A stretch of 64,000 nt of DNA from assembly GCF_020829645.1 (NCBI RefSeq), contig NZ_JAIVFS010000001.1:183655-247654 (forward strand), in the 5' to 3' direction. The notes below the pieces were generated by a model. That model was given only the letters and a program-made list of their open reading frames with translations. It did no database searches and was not told the DNA's origin. The position numbers and the translations under genes are program-made. This DNA is from Nostoc mirabile CHAB5784 (GTDB lineage: Bacteria > Cyanobacteriota > Cyanobacteriia > Cyanobacteriales > Nostocaceae). Shown piece by piece: positions 54,801-64,000 of the stretch (position 1 is its first letter; every line of letters starts with the position of its first letter).

Positions 54801-55979
54801 ATGCAGGGAAATTTAAATGAAATTGATATTTGCAGTATCTTGCAATTGATTGAGTTGGGACAACGAACTGGGCAGCTATGGGTGAGAGCTACTAGCTCTC
54901 ACCATAACAACAAACTGGGTGGAGAGGGAGCAAGCATTTATCGCCTCAAACAACAGTCTTGGTTCGTCTTTTTCCTCAATGGTCAAATTATCTATTGCCA
55001 AGAAGGTGAGAGTAGTTTATCCAGAATTAACGATTATTTACGTCATTATCGAGTCGAGATGCGACTTACCGACAAACAAATTGCCTCTTTATCATCAACC
55101 GACGCGCCAGAGTATGCCTATCTGTGGGCACTCTTGGAGCGAAATATTATCAACCCCAAGATAGCTGGTAGTATCATTCACGGCTTGGTACATGAAACCC
55201 TCTTTGACCTGCTGAGTTTACACCAAGGGAACTTCATTTTCCATCAGGGTGCGGCACTTGCCCCGCAATTAAACACTTTCGAGATTGCTCCATTTGTTAC
55301 AAAAATTACGAAGCAGGTGCAAGAGTGGAAGCAACTGTATCCACACATTCAGTCTCCAGAACAATTGCCAGTACTATCTGACAAAGTTCACCTACAATCC
55401 TCCCTACCAGAAGCAACTGTGGAGAAATTACAACATTGGGCTGATGGTAAAACATCCTTGCGTCAACTAGCTCGCTATCTCAACCGAGACATTTTGACAG
55501 TCGCTAAGGCAATATATCCATACGTGCAACAGAGTTGGTTACAACTAGTATATTCAGTTACAACTGAACCAGATCCCCACACTGATAACGGGGAATTGAA
55601 GGGAAAACACAGGGGGCGAATAGTATGTATTGACGATGCGATCGCCATCGGTGAGACTATAAATTCGATCTTACAAGCACAAGGTTATGAAGCGATCGCT
55701 CTCACCAATCCTTTAGAGGCACTGAGTCTGGTTTTTCAACTCAAACCGGATTTAATTTTATGCGACATTGCCATGTCGGAATTGGAGGGGTACGAGGTTT
55801 GCGCCATGCTGCGACATTCAACAGCATTTCGGCTCACACCGATTATCATGCTCACCGGTAAAGATGGATTTATTGATCGAGTCAAAGCTAGTATGGTCGG
55901 GGCAACAGATTATTTAACAAAACCATTTACAGACACTGAGTTACTTATGCTCGTAGAGAAATATATCAACAACCAATGA
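54801..55979 (+). CDS. hmpA: PatA-like response regulator HmpA (PATAN-REC)
   Basis: A 392-residue protein with an N-terminal PATAN (DUF4388) domain (MQGNLNEIDICSILQLIELG and following, about 1-190), a linker, and a C-terminal receiver (about 270-390). The receiver has IVCIDDA, LILCDIAMSE (phosphoacceptor Asp) and the conserved Lys in YLTKPF. Homologous to PatA and the PilG-type regulators that act on type IV pili. First gene of the hmp cluster; hmpB follows 400 bases later with repeat sequence between. Confidence 0.88.
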   Translation: MQGNLNEIDICSILQLIELGQRTGQLWVRATSSHHNNKLGGEGASIYRLKQQSWFVFFLNGQIIYCQEGESSLSRINDYLRHYRVEMRLTDKQIASLSSTDAPEYAYLWALLERNIINPKIAGSIIHGLVHETLFDLLSLHQGNFIFHQGAALAPQLNTFEIAPFVTKITKQVQEWKQLYPHIQSPEQLPVLSDKVHLQSSLPEATVEKLQHWADGKTSLRQLARYLNRDILTVAKAIYPYVQQSWLQLVYSVTTEPDPHTDNGELKGKHRGRIVCIDDAIAIGETINSILQAQGYEAIALTNPLEALSLVFQLKPDLILCDIAMSELEGYEVCAMLRHSTAFRLTPIIMLTGKDGFIDRVKASMVGATDYLTKPFTDTELLMLVEKYINNQ

Positions 55980-56383
55980 AAATTGGGTATTGGGCATCCC
56001 TTCGGCAACTCTTGGAGACGCTACGCGTTAGCGGAGCTTTCGCTTTAGCGATACGTTCAGGGCAAGTGGGAATTGGGCAGAATAATTTTAGATTCTGGAT
56101 TCTGGATTTTGGATTTTGGATTGAACAATCTAAAACCTAAAAGACGCTCAATGATTCGCTAACGCAAATTGAGGGGGTATGGAGCATCTAAAGTGATCCA
56201 AGATTTGTTGATCTACTAAAAGATCAGTTAAAAGATGTTATCACAGAGTCAGCCAACTTAGTGAAACGTCAATATCCAGGAAAATAGTGAGAACATACAA
56301 TTAATTTATACAGTTAATACTTGCGGGGGAATCAAAGAATGTTCCAAATAGGAACGTTTACATCAGGGGGTAAATAGACACTT
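55980..56383. other. Spacer between hmpA and hmpB with dispersed repeats
   Basis: Contains a small dispersed repeat (about 55996-56060) with CAACTCTTGGAGACGCTACG-like sequence and a TGGATTT heptamer run (about 56092-56125). Just before hmpB, GTTCC AAATA GGAAC (56341-56355) is a small palindrome that might be an operator. The gap suggests hmpB-E may also have their own promoter. Confidence 0.45.
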
Positions 56384-56749
56384 ATGAGTACAGTTCTGAT
56401 TGTGGAAGACAGTATCGCGCAAAGGGAGATGATTACAGACCTCCTGAAAGCAACTGGCCTAACAGTAACCCATGCCAGTGATGGATTAGAAGCATTGGAG
56501 GCAATTCAAATAGCACCTCCCGATTTAGTGGTATTGGATATTGTCATGCCCCGAATGAACGGCTACGAAGTTTGTCGGCGCTTAAAATCCGATCCAAAAA
56601 CCCAAAATGTCCCTGTGGTTATGTGTTCTTCCAAAGGCGAAGAATTTGATCGCTATTGGGGCATGAAGCAGGGTGCAGACGCTTACATAGCCAAACCTTT
56701 TCAACCAACCGAGTTGGTGGGAACAGTCAAACAACTGCTGCGAGGATAA
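56384..56749 (+). CDS. hmpB: CheY-like response regulator HmpB
   Basis: A 121-residue single receiver. STVLIVEDSIAQREM gives the acidic pocket, LVVLDIVMPRMNG the phosphoacceptor Asp, and AYIAKPFQP the Lys. It corresponds to PilH/CheY in pilus chemotaxis systems and is expected to be phosphorylated by the CheA-like HmpE. hmpC starts 13 bases later, so these are co-transcribed. Confidence 0.93.
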   Translation: MSTVLIVEDSIAQREMITDLLKATGLTVTHASDGLEALEAIQIAPPDLVVLDIVMPRMNGYEVCRRLKSDPKTQNVPVVMCSSKGEEFDRYWGMKQGADAYIAKPFQPTELVGTVKQLLRG

Positions 56750-56762
56750 AAATAAAAGCAAT

Positions 56763-57293
56763 ATGGTCAGCAAACCGGACTTTTTAAGTGGCAGTGGTCA
56801 AGACCATTTCCGACCAGAATTACAAGTAGAAAGTCCTGAAGGTGAGTTACATTTGAGGTTTTACATTCCCTCGCATCAGGAGTTTGCACTACAAGCAACT
56901 GGCATTCGGGAGGTAATTGAACTAAGTCCTGATAGAATCACTCCGATTCCTAATGCTTCTCCTTTACTTTTGGGTACTCTAAATTTACGAGGTCGAGTTA
57001 TTTGGGTAGCTGATTTGGGTCAATTTCTTGGGGAAGCAAGTGCATTAAACACGGATAGAGCTGAAATTTCGGTGATTGCCATTGAAGAGCAAGACACAAT
57101 AGTGGGTTTAGCAGTAGAGGAAATTGGTGGCATGGACTGGTTGGATGTCCAGAATCTCATGCCACCAACTAGTGTTCCAGATACTATGGCTCCCTTTTTA
57201 CGTGGAGAGTGGTTATTAGATGCTAAAAACAATCAGTGTCTACGACTACTCGATCAAATGGCAATTTTACGGAGTGCTAGGTGGGCAGGATGA
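56763..57293 (+). CDS. hmpC: CheW-like adaptor HmpC
   Basis: A 176-residue CheW-type protein (PilI-like). The CheW pattern is seen in [45 protein letters not shown] and [12 protein letters not shown]. It would connect the receptor HmpD to the kinase HmpE in an array at the cell poles or septa. The stop lies a few bases before the next start, so translation is tightly coupled. Confidence 0.93.
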   Translation: MVSKPDFLSGSGQDHFRPELQVESPEGELHLRFYIPSHQEFALQATGIREVIELSPDRITPIPNASPLLLGTLNLRGRVIWVADLGQFLGEASALNTDRAEISVIAIEEQDTIVGLAVEEIGGMDWLDVQNLMPPTSVPDTMAPFLRGEWLLDAKNNQCLRLLDQMAILRSARWAG

Positions 57294-57307
57294 AATTGGA
57301 GGAGGAA

Positions 57308-60241
57308 ATGGCAGCAAGTATTGATAATTACGAGCCAACATATCAACAGGCGATGACCGCCTATGTTCAAAGGAATTATGAGGTTGCCGCCACTTTAGTT
57401 GACCAAGTGGTGCAAAATTTACCAAATGACCCCAACTCCCATTTGCTAAGGGGTCACATTTACTATGTTTTACAGCAGTACGATGTAGCAAAAGAAGAAT
57501 ATCAACAGGTATTACGCTTGACTAACGATCAAGAAATTATTGGTTTTGCCAATAATGGAATTGAGAATATCAATCAATATTTACAATCATTCGGTGGGGA
57601 AATTGATACATCAGATAGTCAAGAGCAAATTAATTCCCCAGAGATGTCTGATGCACTGGTATATAGCGAACAAGAATTAGAAGATTTGGGCGCTAGTAAG
57701 GATTTTGACAGCAATAACCTTGATTTGAACTTTTTTGGAGAGCATCAAGAACCTGTAAATGGCGTTGAGGAACTATCTTCAAAAAGTCCATTTGATATAC
57801 CAACAGAAGATAGTATTGGAACGAGACAAATATCAGATTCTTCTACAGCTTATGGTGACGATCCTTTTGCTTTCAATGAAGAACTACAGGAACAAGAGTT
57901 AAATAACAGCAAATGGGAGGAGAAAGCAGAATTAGAGTTGCCTGCTTTCTGGCAGGAAGATATATCAGAAGAAAGCCACGAAGAATCATTAGTAAATAGT
58001 CATTTTTCAGATAATGGGAAAAATTCCGATCGCGGGAATTCAGCTATTGACAATAATAACTCTTCATCTTCTAATTCCAAAACTGGGAATAACGAGAATA
58101 ATTTCCCTGATTTATTGAGTGAGCCAAAGTCCCCAGAGCTTAGTAATGAAGACTTGGAATATACAAAATCTAGTTTGGGAGACGAAACTTTATTTATTGT
58201 TCAAGAAGAACTTAAAAATAGTTCATCAACAAATAGCAACAGTCAATATGATTTGCCTGAAACCGAAGCACCCGATTGGTTGAAGTCAAAAAATTTTGCA
58301 GATGAAGAAGCTTTTGCGCCGAATTTATCTGATGATGCTTCGTCTTTTAGCAGGAATCTCCCTGTAAAAGAAAAGCAGTTTAAATCAGGCGAAGTTATCG
58401 GTAAAAATAGCTTTGATGACGATGATAATTTTGATATGGAAGCATTTGAGTCTGCCTTTGGCTCAGAAGGGTTAAGCCCTTATGAAGACTCAAACAATAT
58501 ACTGAATGGAGAAAATTCTAAAAGCAATATAGAGTTTTTAGATGATTTTGAGGAATTTGATGATTTAGGTAACATTCCAGGGTTTGACCTGCTCGAAGGA
58601 GATTCTAACTTCGCTGATCTAGCAATGCATTCTGCTTCATCAGAAACTAGTGGCAGTGGACGTTCTCAAGCCGTGGAAGCTTCTGCAAGTAGTGCAGCTA
58701 GCGATCGCGAAGAGGAACTATTCACAATGACTGGTTCCCATGAAGAAGTTCCAGTCTTTAGCCAAACAGATGTCTCAAAACTCGAACCCAACGTCAGCGT
58801 TGAGCAAGGATGGTTAGCACCATTAGAAAATGCCTCCATAGAAAGGAAACAATGGTTAATTGCTGGAAGTGTGGGCATTGTCTCGGCACTGGTTGTAGCC
58901 ACAGTTAGCTTTGTCGCTACCACATTTTCGCCAGCCCAACAACGAGAATCAGTGCGGAACACAGGTTGGGCAATGTCACTCGCAGCTGGGATTGCAGGTT
59001 TTACCACCGCAGGCTTCATGGGAAATCTTGCACTTAAACAAATTCGGCGCACAACTGATGATCTCCAAGCTCAGTTTGAGGCTGTGCGTCAAGGAAATCT
59101 GAATGCTCAAGCCACAGTGTTTTCCGAAGATGAATTGGGTCATTTATCCACTGGCTTTAATGAAATGGCGCGGGTAATTTTCACAACCACAAGTGAAGCC
59201 CAACGGAAAGCCGATGAACAAGAGGAAGCCAAAGAAAACCTGCAACGCCAGGTGATTCGTCTCTTGGATGATGTGGAAGGAGCTGCTAGAGGTGATTTAA
59301 CAGTCCAAGCGGAAGTGACAGCCGACGTATTGGGAGCGGTAGCTGACGCCTTTAACCTGACAATTCAAAACCTGCGGGATATCGTTCAACAGGTAAAAGT
59401 GGCGGCGAAGGATGTGACAAAAGGTGCAACCAACTCTGAAACTTTTGCGAGAGCCTTATCTAGTGATGCTTTGCGCCAAGCAGAAGAGTTGGCGGTAACG
59501 CTGAATTCTGTACAAGTAATGACTGACTCGATTCAACGGGTAGCAGAGGCGGCGCGGGAAGCTGAAACCGTCGCCCGTGATGCTAGTACGATCGCTCTCA
59601 AAGGTGGCGAAGCAGTAGAAAATACTGTGGCGGGGATTTTGGAAATTCGAGAAACCGTTGCCGAAACCACTCGAAAAGTGAAGCGGTTAGCGGAATCTTC
59701 CCAAGAAATTTCTAAAATTGTGGCGTTGATTTCCCAAATTGCTTCCAGAACAAACTTACTGGCACTCAATGCTAGTATTGAGGCGGCAAGGGCAGGAGAA
59801 GCTGGACGCGGGTTTGCGATCGTAGCAGACGAAGTGCGCCAGTTAGCAGACAAATCTGCTAAATCTCTGAAGGAAATTGAACAAATTGTGATGCAAATCC
59901 AAAGCGAAACAGGCTCTGTAATGACCGCGATGGAAGAAGGCACACAACAAGTAATTAAAGGTACAAAATTGGCAGAAGAAGCCAAGCGATCGCTCGAAAA
60001 CATTATTCAAGTGGCGAATCGCATCGATATTCTTGTACGCTCAATTACCAGCGACACTGTGGAACAAACTGAAACTTCCCGCGCCGTCGCTCACGTAATG
60101 CAATCAGTAGAACTCACCGCGCAAGAAACTTCCCAGGAAGCACAGCGAGTTTCAGGTGCGCTACAACACTTAGTTGGTGTATCCCGTGACTTGATCGCCT
60201 CCGTTGAACGTTTCCGAGTGGAAACTACGGAAACCAGATAA
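57308..60241 (+). CDS. hmpD: Methyl-accepting chemotaxis protein HmpD (PilJ-like)
   Basis: A 977-residue receptor. The N-terminal 75 residues are TPR-like ([18 protein letters not shown]). An acidic Ser/Asn-rich, low-complexity region runs from about 90 to 490. Two membrane helices (about 514-540 and 553-575) are followed by a HAMP domain and the methyl-accepting signalling domain with the hairpin tip [17 protein letters not shown]. The strong GGAGGAGGAA before Met at 57308 decides the start; the GTG at 57281 would overlap hmpC. There is no obvious periplasmic sensing domain, so input may be cytoplasmic. Confidence 0.92.
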   Translation: MAASIDNYEPTYQQAMTAYVQRNYEVAATLVDQVVQNLPNDPNSHLLRGHIYYVLQQYDVAKEEYQQVLRLTNDQEIIGFANNGIENINQYLQSFGGEIDTSDSQEQINSPEMSDALVYSEQELEDLGASKDFDSNNLDLNFFGEHQEPVNGVEELSSKSPFDIPTEDSIGTRQISDSSTAYGDDPFAFNEELQEQELNNSKWEEKAELELPAFWQEDISEESHEESLVNSHFSDNGKNSDRGNSAIDNNNSSSSNSKTGNNENNFPDLLSEPKSPELSNEDLEYTKSSLGDETLFIVQEELKNSSSTNSNSQYDLPETEAPDWLKSKNFADEEAFAPNLSDDASSFSRNLPVKEKQFKSGEVIGKNSFDDDDNFDMEAFESAFGSEGLSPYEDSNNILNGENSKSNIEFLDDFEEFDDLGNIPGFDLLEGDSNFADLAMHSASSETSGSGRSQAVEASASSAASDREEELFTMTGSHEEVPVFSQTDVSKLEPNVSVEQGWLAPLENASIERKQWLIAGSVGIVSALVVATVSFVATTFSPAQQRESVRNTGWAMSLAAGIAGFTTAGFMGNLALKQIRRTTDDLQAQFEAVRQGNLNAQATVFSEDELGHLSTGFNEMARVIFTTTSEAQRKADEQEEAKENLQRQVIRLLDDVEGAARGDLTVQAEVTADVLGAVADAFNLTIQNLRDIVQQVKVAAKDVTKGATNSETFARALSSDALRQAEELAVTLNSVQVMTDSIQRVAEAAREAETVARDASTIALKGGEAVENTVAGILEIRETVAETTRKVKRLAESSQEISKIVALISQIASRTNLLALNASIEAARAGEAGRGFAIVADEVRQLADKSAKSLKEIEQIVMQIQSETGSVMTAMEEGTQQVIKGTKLAEEAKRSLENIIQVANRIDILVRSITSDTVEQTETSRAVAHVMQSVELTAQETSQEAQRVSGALQHLVGVSRDLIASVERFRVETTETR

Positions 60242-60340
60242 ATTGTCATTTGTCCAAAGTCCAATTTTTATTTGCTAATGACCAATGACTAATGACCAAT
60301 GACCAATGACCAATGACCAATGACTAATGACTAAAAAACT
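60242..60340. repeat. CAATGAC heptamer repeat between hmpD and hmpE
   Basis: About eight head-to-tail 7-base units (CAATGAC with some CTAATGA variants) fill much of the 99-base gap. It is a short tandem repeat of the same class as others in this window and may vary in copy number between strains. Confidence 0.85.
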
Positions 60341-63300
60341 ATGCTGCCGGAACAACAACAGCGGATTTTGGGTTACTTTATCGAAGAAGCCAGGGATCAC
60401 CTGAATACCATTGAGCAGGGCTTGCTGAATTTAGAGGGTACACTGAACGACCCGGAAATGATCAGTGAAGTCTTCCGGGCGGCTCACTCCATCAAAGGAG
60501 GAGCGGCGATGCTTGGATTGACTAGCATCCAGCATACCTCCCACCGTCTAGAAGATTGTTTTAAAGTTCTCAAAGATAATCCGGTTCAGATTGACCAAAA
60601 GTTAGAGTCTTTATTTCTTGGTGTATCTGATACCCTGAAAGCGCTGTTAGAGCATTTGAGCGGGCCTTATGGTCTTTCTGAAGATGCAGCTAATACTTTG
60701 ATGTCAGAAACTGAGCCAGTCTTTCAATGGCTGTATCAGCATCTGGAACTACTTGTAGAACAAGGAAAAAATGGAGTAGCTAGCACAACAGAACGACACA
60801 CAACCTCTGTAGAGAATGTCTCCACACTTACAGAACTTTTCCTGCGGCGAGATATTCCCAGTTTGCCAGAAGACACCCATCAGGAATCTCCAGAAATATC
60901 GTTCTCAGTAACACCCCAAGAAGTGCGAGACAATGCTGCGCGATCGCCTCTCACCGCCAAAGAAAATAATTGGAGCGAATTTCAAGCCCAGGTGCTGCAA
61001 AGACTGCGGGAAATGTTGCAACTGTTTAAGCAAACAACAACACCCTCAACTCGACAAAACCTTCAGGAATGCTGTTACCAGTTAGTTAGACTTGGTGAAA
61101 CTTGGAATTTGTCCAAGTGGTGTGGTTTGTGTCAAGCAGCAGCGAGTGCGATCGGCAATCCTGAAAATACCTATCTCACTTTAGCTAAAATTGTCATTAC
61201 CGAAATCAAGCAAGCTCAAGAATTAGTCTTGCAAGGTAGGGAAGCCGAAATTGCAATTAGTCAGCAACTAGAAGCGCTTTTGAACCTTGCTGAAATTGAG
61301 TTATTAGAAGTTACCCCTGATTTGTTTGACGAACAGTCTGCGGCTTTGACAGAATTATCAACTGCCTCAGAGCCAATTCTATCTGCTAACACCGAGCCGT
61401 TAGTCATAACTAACCTAGCCCAGACAACTGAAGAACTTAATCTAGACGAGGATAGCGCAGCCTCAACTCTTGGAGAGGCTGCGCCAACGAGTCCGCGAGC
61501 GTCTGGCTACGCCAACGTCAAGGGCGATCGCCCCTATATTCAACAAGGGACACCACTAAACGCTGCTACTCACACTAGTCTTACTTTCGCCACACATGAA
61601 GAAGTACATCCAATCAGTAGCAATCTTGACCCCAATGGCCCAGAGGTAGGAATAGCTGAGTTAAATACCCTTGCCGATTTATTTGACGGTGATACTCCCG
61701 AACTAGATGAAAGCTGGCATCAAGAAGAAACCTTAGATATTGCTGCTACGGATGATTTTGGGATTGATTTCAGCAGCACAGACGCTGAGGATGCTAATAG
61801 CGATTTATCCGATTTCCTCTCTTTTGATGAAGATACAAGCAACGAGCAGCACCCAACAACCACAGCCACTACAGAAGATTTATCTTTGTTATTTGGCGAC
61901 AATTTTTTAGAAAAAGAGAATTCAGAATCGCAAAATCAACAAACATCTGCTACGACTTTAGAGTTAAGCGATATTAACGTACTTGATATAAATTTAGACT
62001 CTTCTTCCCAAGATTTACAAGAATTTATTGATATTTATAGTGATACAAACCTGCCTCCTGATGTCAACAAAAACGATGTGGTTCAAGATTTATTGACACT
62101 GGCGCTAGATGATGATATAGAACTATTACCTACAGGCGAAGTAACTCAACCAGAAACAGAAGTGAACGCCTCTGTGGAACTATCTACCAACCAACAAAAC
62201 AGTTTTGATAACTTATTCTTAGAAACTAGAAATGCAAATTGGGTAGAAGAAATTACCCCTAGTGACTACGTAGAATTACCCCAGGAAACAGGCTTGTCTT
62301 TAGACAGCCTATTTGCTGAAATGGAAGAACAGACACCACTGCCTACAAGTGAACCAGAAGTCGGTGATTTATTTGATACATCTCCAACAACAGCACCTGA
62401 GTTTTCTGAATCAGAAAATGATCTGAGCAACTTCTGGAACCAGGAAACCACAGAGGAACAGGACGAATTCAATTCTTTAATTGAGCAAAATGTGGAAAGG
62501 GCGTTAGAAGAGAGTTTGTTTGCTGCAACTAATGACATTTTTGCCGACAGTCAGCAGCCAATACCTTCTCCTATAGCCAGTTTTGACATAGAAGAAGATT
62601 TTGATCTCAATTTCCAGCAGCAAGAGCAGCTAGATTTGATATTCTCATCAGATTCTGGAGATAATTTATTTGATGAGTTAACACCGAGTAACCCAAGTAT
62701 TTCCCCTGCAATCAGCGATCGCATACAGCCCTTTGCGCCTGAAACGCCTTTGTTGGCGCAGCATCTAGGGGAAGAAATTATCAAGCGATCGCAACAACCA
62801 GAAGCTTTAGATTTTGTTCCAGAATTTACTAATCAGCCCTCAGAGATATCTGCTGTTGATCTGGAACTTGATTCATTCAACCCTTTCGATGGAAATCCGC
62901 AACTGCTGTTTGAGGATGTCGCTAGAGACTCCACTTATATTCAGATGGAAACCACAGATGAAACTGTGGATGAACTATCAGCTACAGAAAATATCAACTT
63001 TGGGGAAACTTCAGATTTAGCCTCACTTCAAGCACAGCCAGATGATTCATTCGACTCTTTCGATGAAAATCCGCAACTGCTGTTTGAGGATGTCGCTACA
63101 TCCACCTATATTCAGATCGAAACCACAGATAATACTGTGGATGAACTATCGGTTATAGAAAATATTAGTTTTGGAGAAACTTCAGATTTAGAATCACTTC
63201 CAGCACAGCCAGATGATTCATTCGACTCTTTCGATGAAAATCCGCAACTGCTGTTTGAAAATGTCGCTACATCCACCTATATTCAGATGGAAACCACAGA

Positions 63301-64000
63301 TAATCTGGATATATCGGCTATAGAAAATTCTCTAGATAACAGTTTTGGGGAAATTTCAGATTTAGGATCACTTCAAGCACAGCCAGATGATTTGCTCGGT
63401 TTCGATGAAAATCCGCAACTGCTGTTTGAAAATGTCGCTACATCCACCTATATTCAGATGGAAACCACAGATAATCTGGATATATCGGCTATAGAAAATT
63501 CTCTAGATAACAGTTTTGGGGAAATTTCAGATTTAGGATCACTTCAAGCACAGCCAGATGATTTGCTCGGTTTCGATGAAGATCCGCAACTGCTGTTTGA
63601 GGATGTCGCTACATCCACCTATATTCAGATTGAAACCACAGATAATACTGTGGATGAACTATCGGCTATAGAAAATATTAATTTTGGGGAAACTTCAGAT
63701 TTAGGATCATTTCAAGCACAGCCAGATGATTCATTCGACTCTTTCGATGAAAATCCGCAACTGCTGTTTGAGGATGTCGCTACATCCACCTATATTCAGA
63801 TGGAAACCACAAATAATACTGTGGATAAACTATCGGCTATAGAAAATATTAATTTTGAGGAAACTTCAGATTTAGCCAAGACTTGCCCAGAAGTTTTAGG
63901 TACTGAGCCGAAGAATAACTTAGAAACTGCCTTTGAGTTCCTAGAAAACAGAGATATTGAAGATACAGAGCTTGGTTTTGCAAATGATTTATTGTTTACA
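60341..64000 (+). CDS. hmpE: CheA-like hybrid histidine kinase HmpE (5' part)
   Basis: Open for 1220 codons to the window end, so the kinase core and C-terminus lie outside. It begins MLPEQQQRILGYFIEEARDH and has an HPt domain with FRAAHSIKGGAAMLG (His49) as phosphorylation site. The rest visible here is a very acidic, Ser/Thr/Gln-rich linker. From about 62870 to 63880 six near-identical repeats of 57-58 residues (DSFDENPQLLFEDVATS) occur. At about 61461-61530 a small dispersed repeat is read in frame. It should phosphorylate the regulators HmpA/HmpB. Confidence 0.9.
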   Translation, partial: MLPEQQQRILGYFIEEARDHLNTIEQGLLNLEGTLNDPEMISEVFRAAHSIKGGAAMLGLTSIQHTSHRLEDCFKVLKDNPVQIDQKLESLFLGVSDTLKALLEHLSGPYGLSEDAANTLMSETEPVFQWLYQHLELLVEQGKNGVASTTERHTTSVENVSTLTELFLRRDIPSLPEDTHQESPEISFSVTPQEVRDNAARSPLTAKENNWSEFQAQVLQRLREMLQLFKQTTTPSTRQNLQECCYQLVRLGETWNLSKWCGLCQAAASAIGNPENTYLTLAKIVITEIKQAQELVLQGREAEIAISQQLEALLNLAEIELLEVTPDLFDEQSAALTELSTASEPILSANTEPLVITNLAQTTEELNLDEDSAASTLGEAAPTSPRASGYANVKGDRPYIQQGTPLNAATHTSLTFATHEEVHPISSNLDPNGPEVGIAELNTLADLFDGDTPELDESWHQEETLDIAATDDFGIDFSSTDAEDANSDLSDFLSFDEDTSNEQHPTTTATTEDLSLLFGDNFLEKENSESQNQQTSATTLELSDINVLDINLDSSSQDLQEFIDIYSDTNLPPDVNKNDVVQDLLTLALDDDIELLPTGEVTQPETEVNASVELSTNQQNSFDNLFLETRNANWVEEITPSDYVELPQETGLSLDSLFAEMEEQTPLPTSEPEVGDLFDTSPTTAPEFSESENDLSNFWNQETTEEQDEFNSLIEQNVERALEESLFAATNDIFADSQQPIPSPIASFDIEEDFDLNFQQQEQLDLIFSSDSGDNLFDELTPSNPSISPAISDRIQPFAPETPLLAQHLGEEIIKRSQQPEALDFVPEFTNQPSEISAVDLELDSFNPFDGNPQLLFEDVARDSTYIQMETTDETVDELSATENINFGETSDLASLQAQPDDSFDSFDENPQLLFEDVATSTYIQIETTDNTVDELSVIENISFGETSDLESLPAQPDDSFDSFDENPQLLFENVATSTYIQMETTDNLDISAIENSLDNSFGEISDLGSLQAQPDDLLGFDENPQLLFENVATSTYIQMETTDNLDISAIENSLDNSFGEISDLGSLQAQPDDLLGFDEDPQLLFEDVATSTYIQIETTDNTVDELSAIENINFGETSDLGSFQAQPDDSFDSFDENPQLLFEDVATSTYIQMETTNNTVDKLSAIENINFEETSDLAKTCPEVLGTEPKNNLETAFEFLENRDIEDTELGFANDLLFT
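62869..63885 (+). repeat. Six in-frame 171-174 bp repeats in hmpE
   Basis: The codon pair before CCGCAACTGCTGTT recurs at 62894, 63068, 63239, 63410, 63581 and 63752, giving spacings of 174 and then four times 171 bases. Units are nearly identical at DNA level with block-wise variants (DSFDSF or DLLGF before DENPQLL). Each encodes an acidic stretch of 57-58 residues. Confidence 0.93.

Noticed and set aside
1..64000. Prophage, integrated plasmid or autonomous insertion sequence
   Set aside because: No transposase, integrase, capsid, terminase or replication protein could be found; mobile DNA here is limited to non-coding elements.

Overview
The window is a chromosomal segment of a cyanobacterium, most likely a filamentous, hormogonium-forming member of the Nostocales (Nostoc-like). 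The evidence is the dense GCGATCGC (HIP1) octamers, the photosystem II gene psbX next to ycf66, a cyAbrB-type regulator, a phytol-kinase-like gene, a cyanobacteriochrome-type sensor kinase, an hmp (hormogonium motility) gene cluster, and abundant heptamer repeats and small palindromic elements. This is inferred from gene content and sequence texture, not from a database search.

Layout. 1-6.5 kb: recQ, a ParE/RelE-type toxin-antitoxin pair set between direct repeats, and two AAA-like (AAA_35) ATPases. 6.5-12 kb: an O-methyltransferase and a GH13 alpha-amylase-family enzyme, separated by gene-poor stretches packed with nested palindromic elements and a 21-bp minisatellite. 12-17.4 kb: a two-component cluster made of a hybrid-domain kinase with a DXCF cyanobacteriochrome GAF domain, a small Rcp1-like response regulator and a REC-PAS-PAS-kinase-REC protein. 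17.4-28.4 kb: mainly housekeeping genes (ychF, yidD, a phytol kinase homologue, pyrH-frr with a geranylgeranyl reductase-family gene, a thioredoxin-like protein, a CPBP protease) with small unknown genes and gene remnants. 28.6-37.4 kb: a cyAbrB regulator, a large gene-free gap, sdhB, two TolB-like lipoproteins, ycf66, psbX (only 39 codons), a YggT protein, accC and tRNA-Leu(GAG). 37.5-46.9 kb: chorismate lyase, three Uma2 nuclease-family genes (two in tandem), a DUF3352 protein, a cytochrome c assembly gene, a KGK protein, an AbrB/PIN toxin-antitoxin pair, 42-bp minisatellites and a segmental duplication. 46.9-52.6 kb: a 1166-residue CHAT-ATPase-TPR protein translationally coupled to a small membrane protein, tilS, and a HigB/HigA pair. 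52.7-64 kb: hmpF, divergent from hmpA-hmpB-hmpC-hmpD-hmpE. This is a chemotaxis-like pathway controlling type IV pili; hmpE runs off the end.

The strongest observations are: the second GAF domain of the kinase at 12049 has both cysteines of a DXCF cyanobacteriochrome at the family spacing; the CHAT-STAND-TPR protein with its small membrane partner looks like a conflict or cell-death module, with TPR DNA units homogenised at exactly 120 bp; the CheA-like protein carries six near-identical 57-58 residue repeats in its linker; and the window holds several families of non-coding mobile palindromes, including a 123-bp element present three times with 3-bp target duplications. Some intergenic-type repeats have also entered reading frames (tilS, the CHAT protein, hmpE) without breaking them. 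No transposase gene, CRISPR array, prophage or rRNA was seen.
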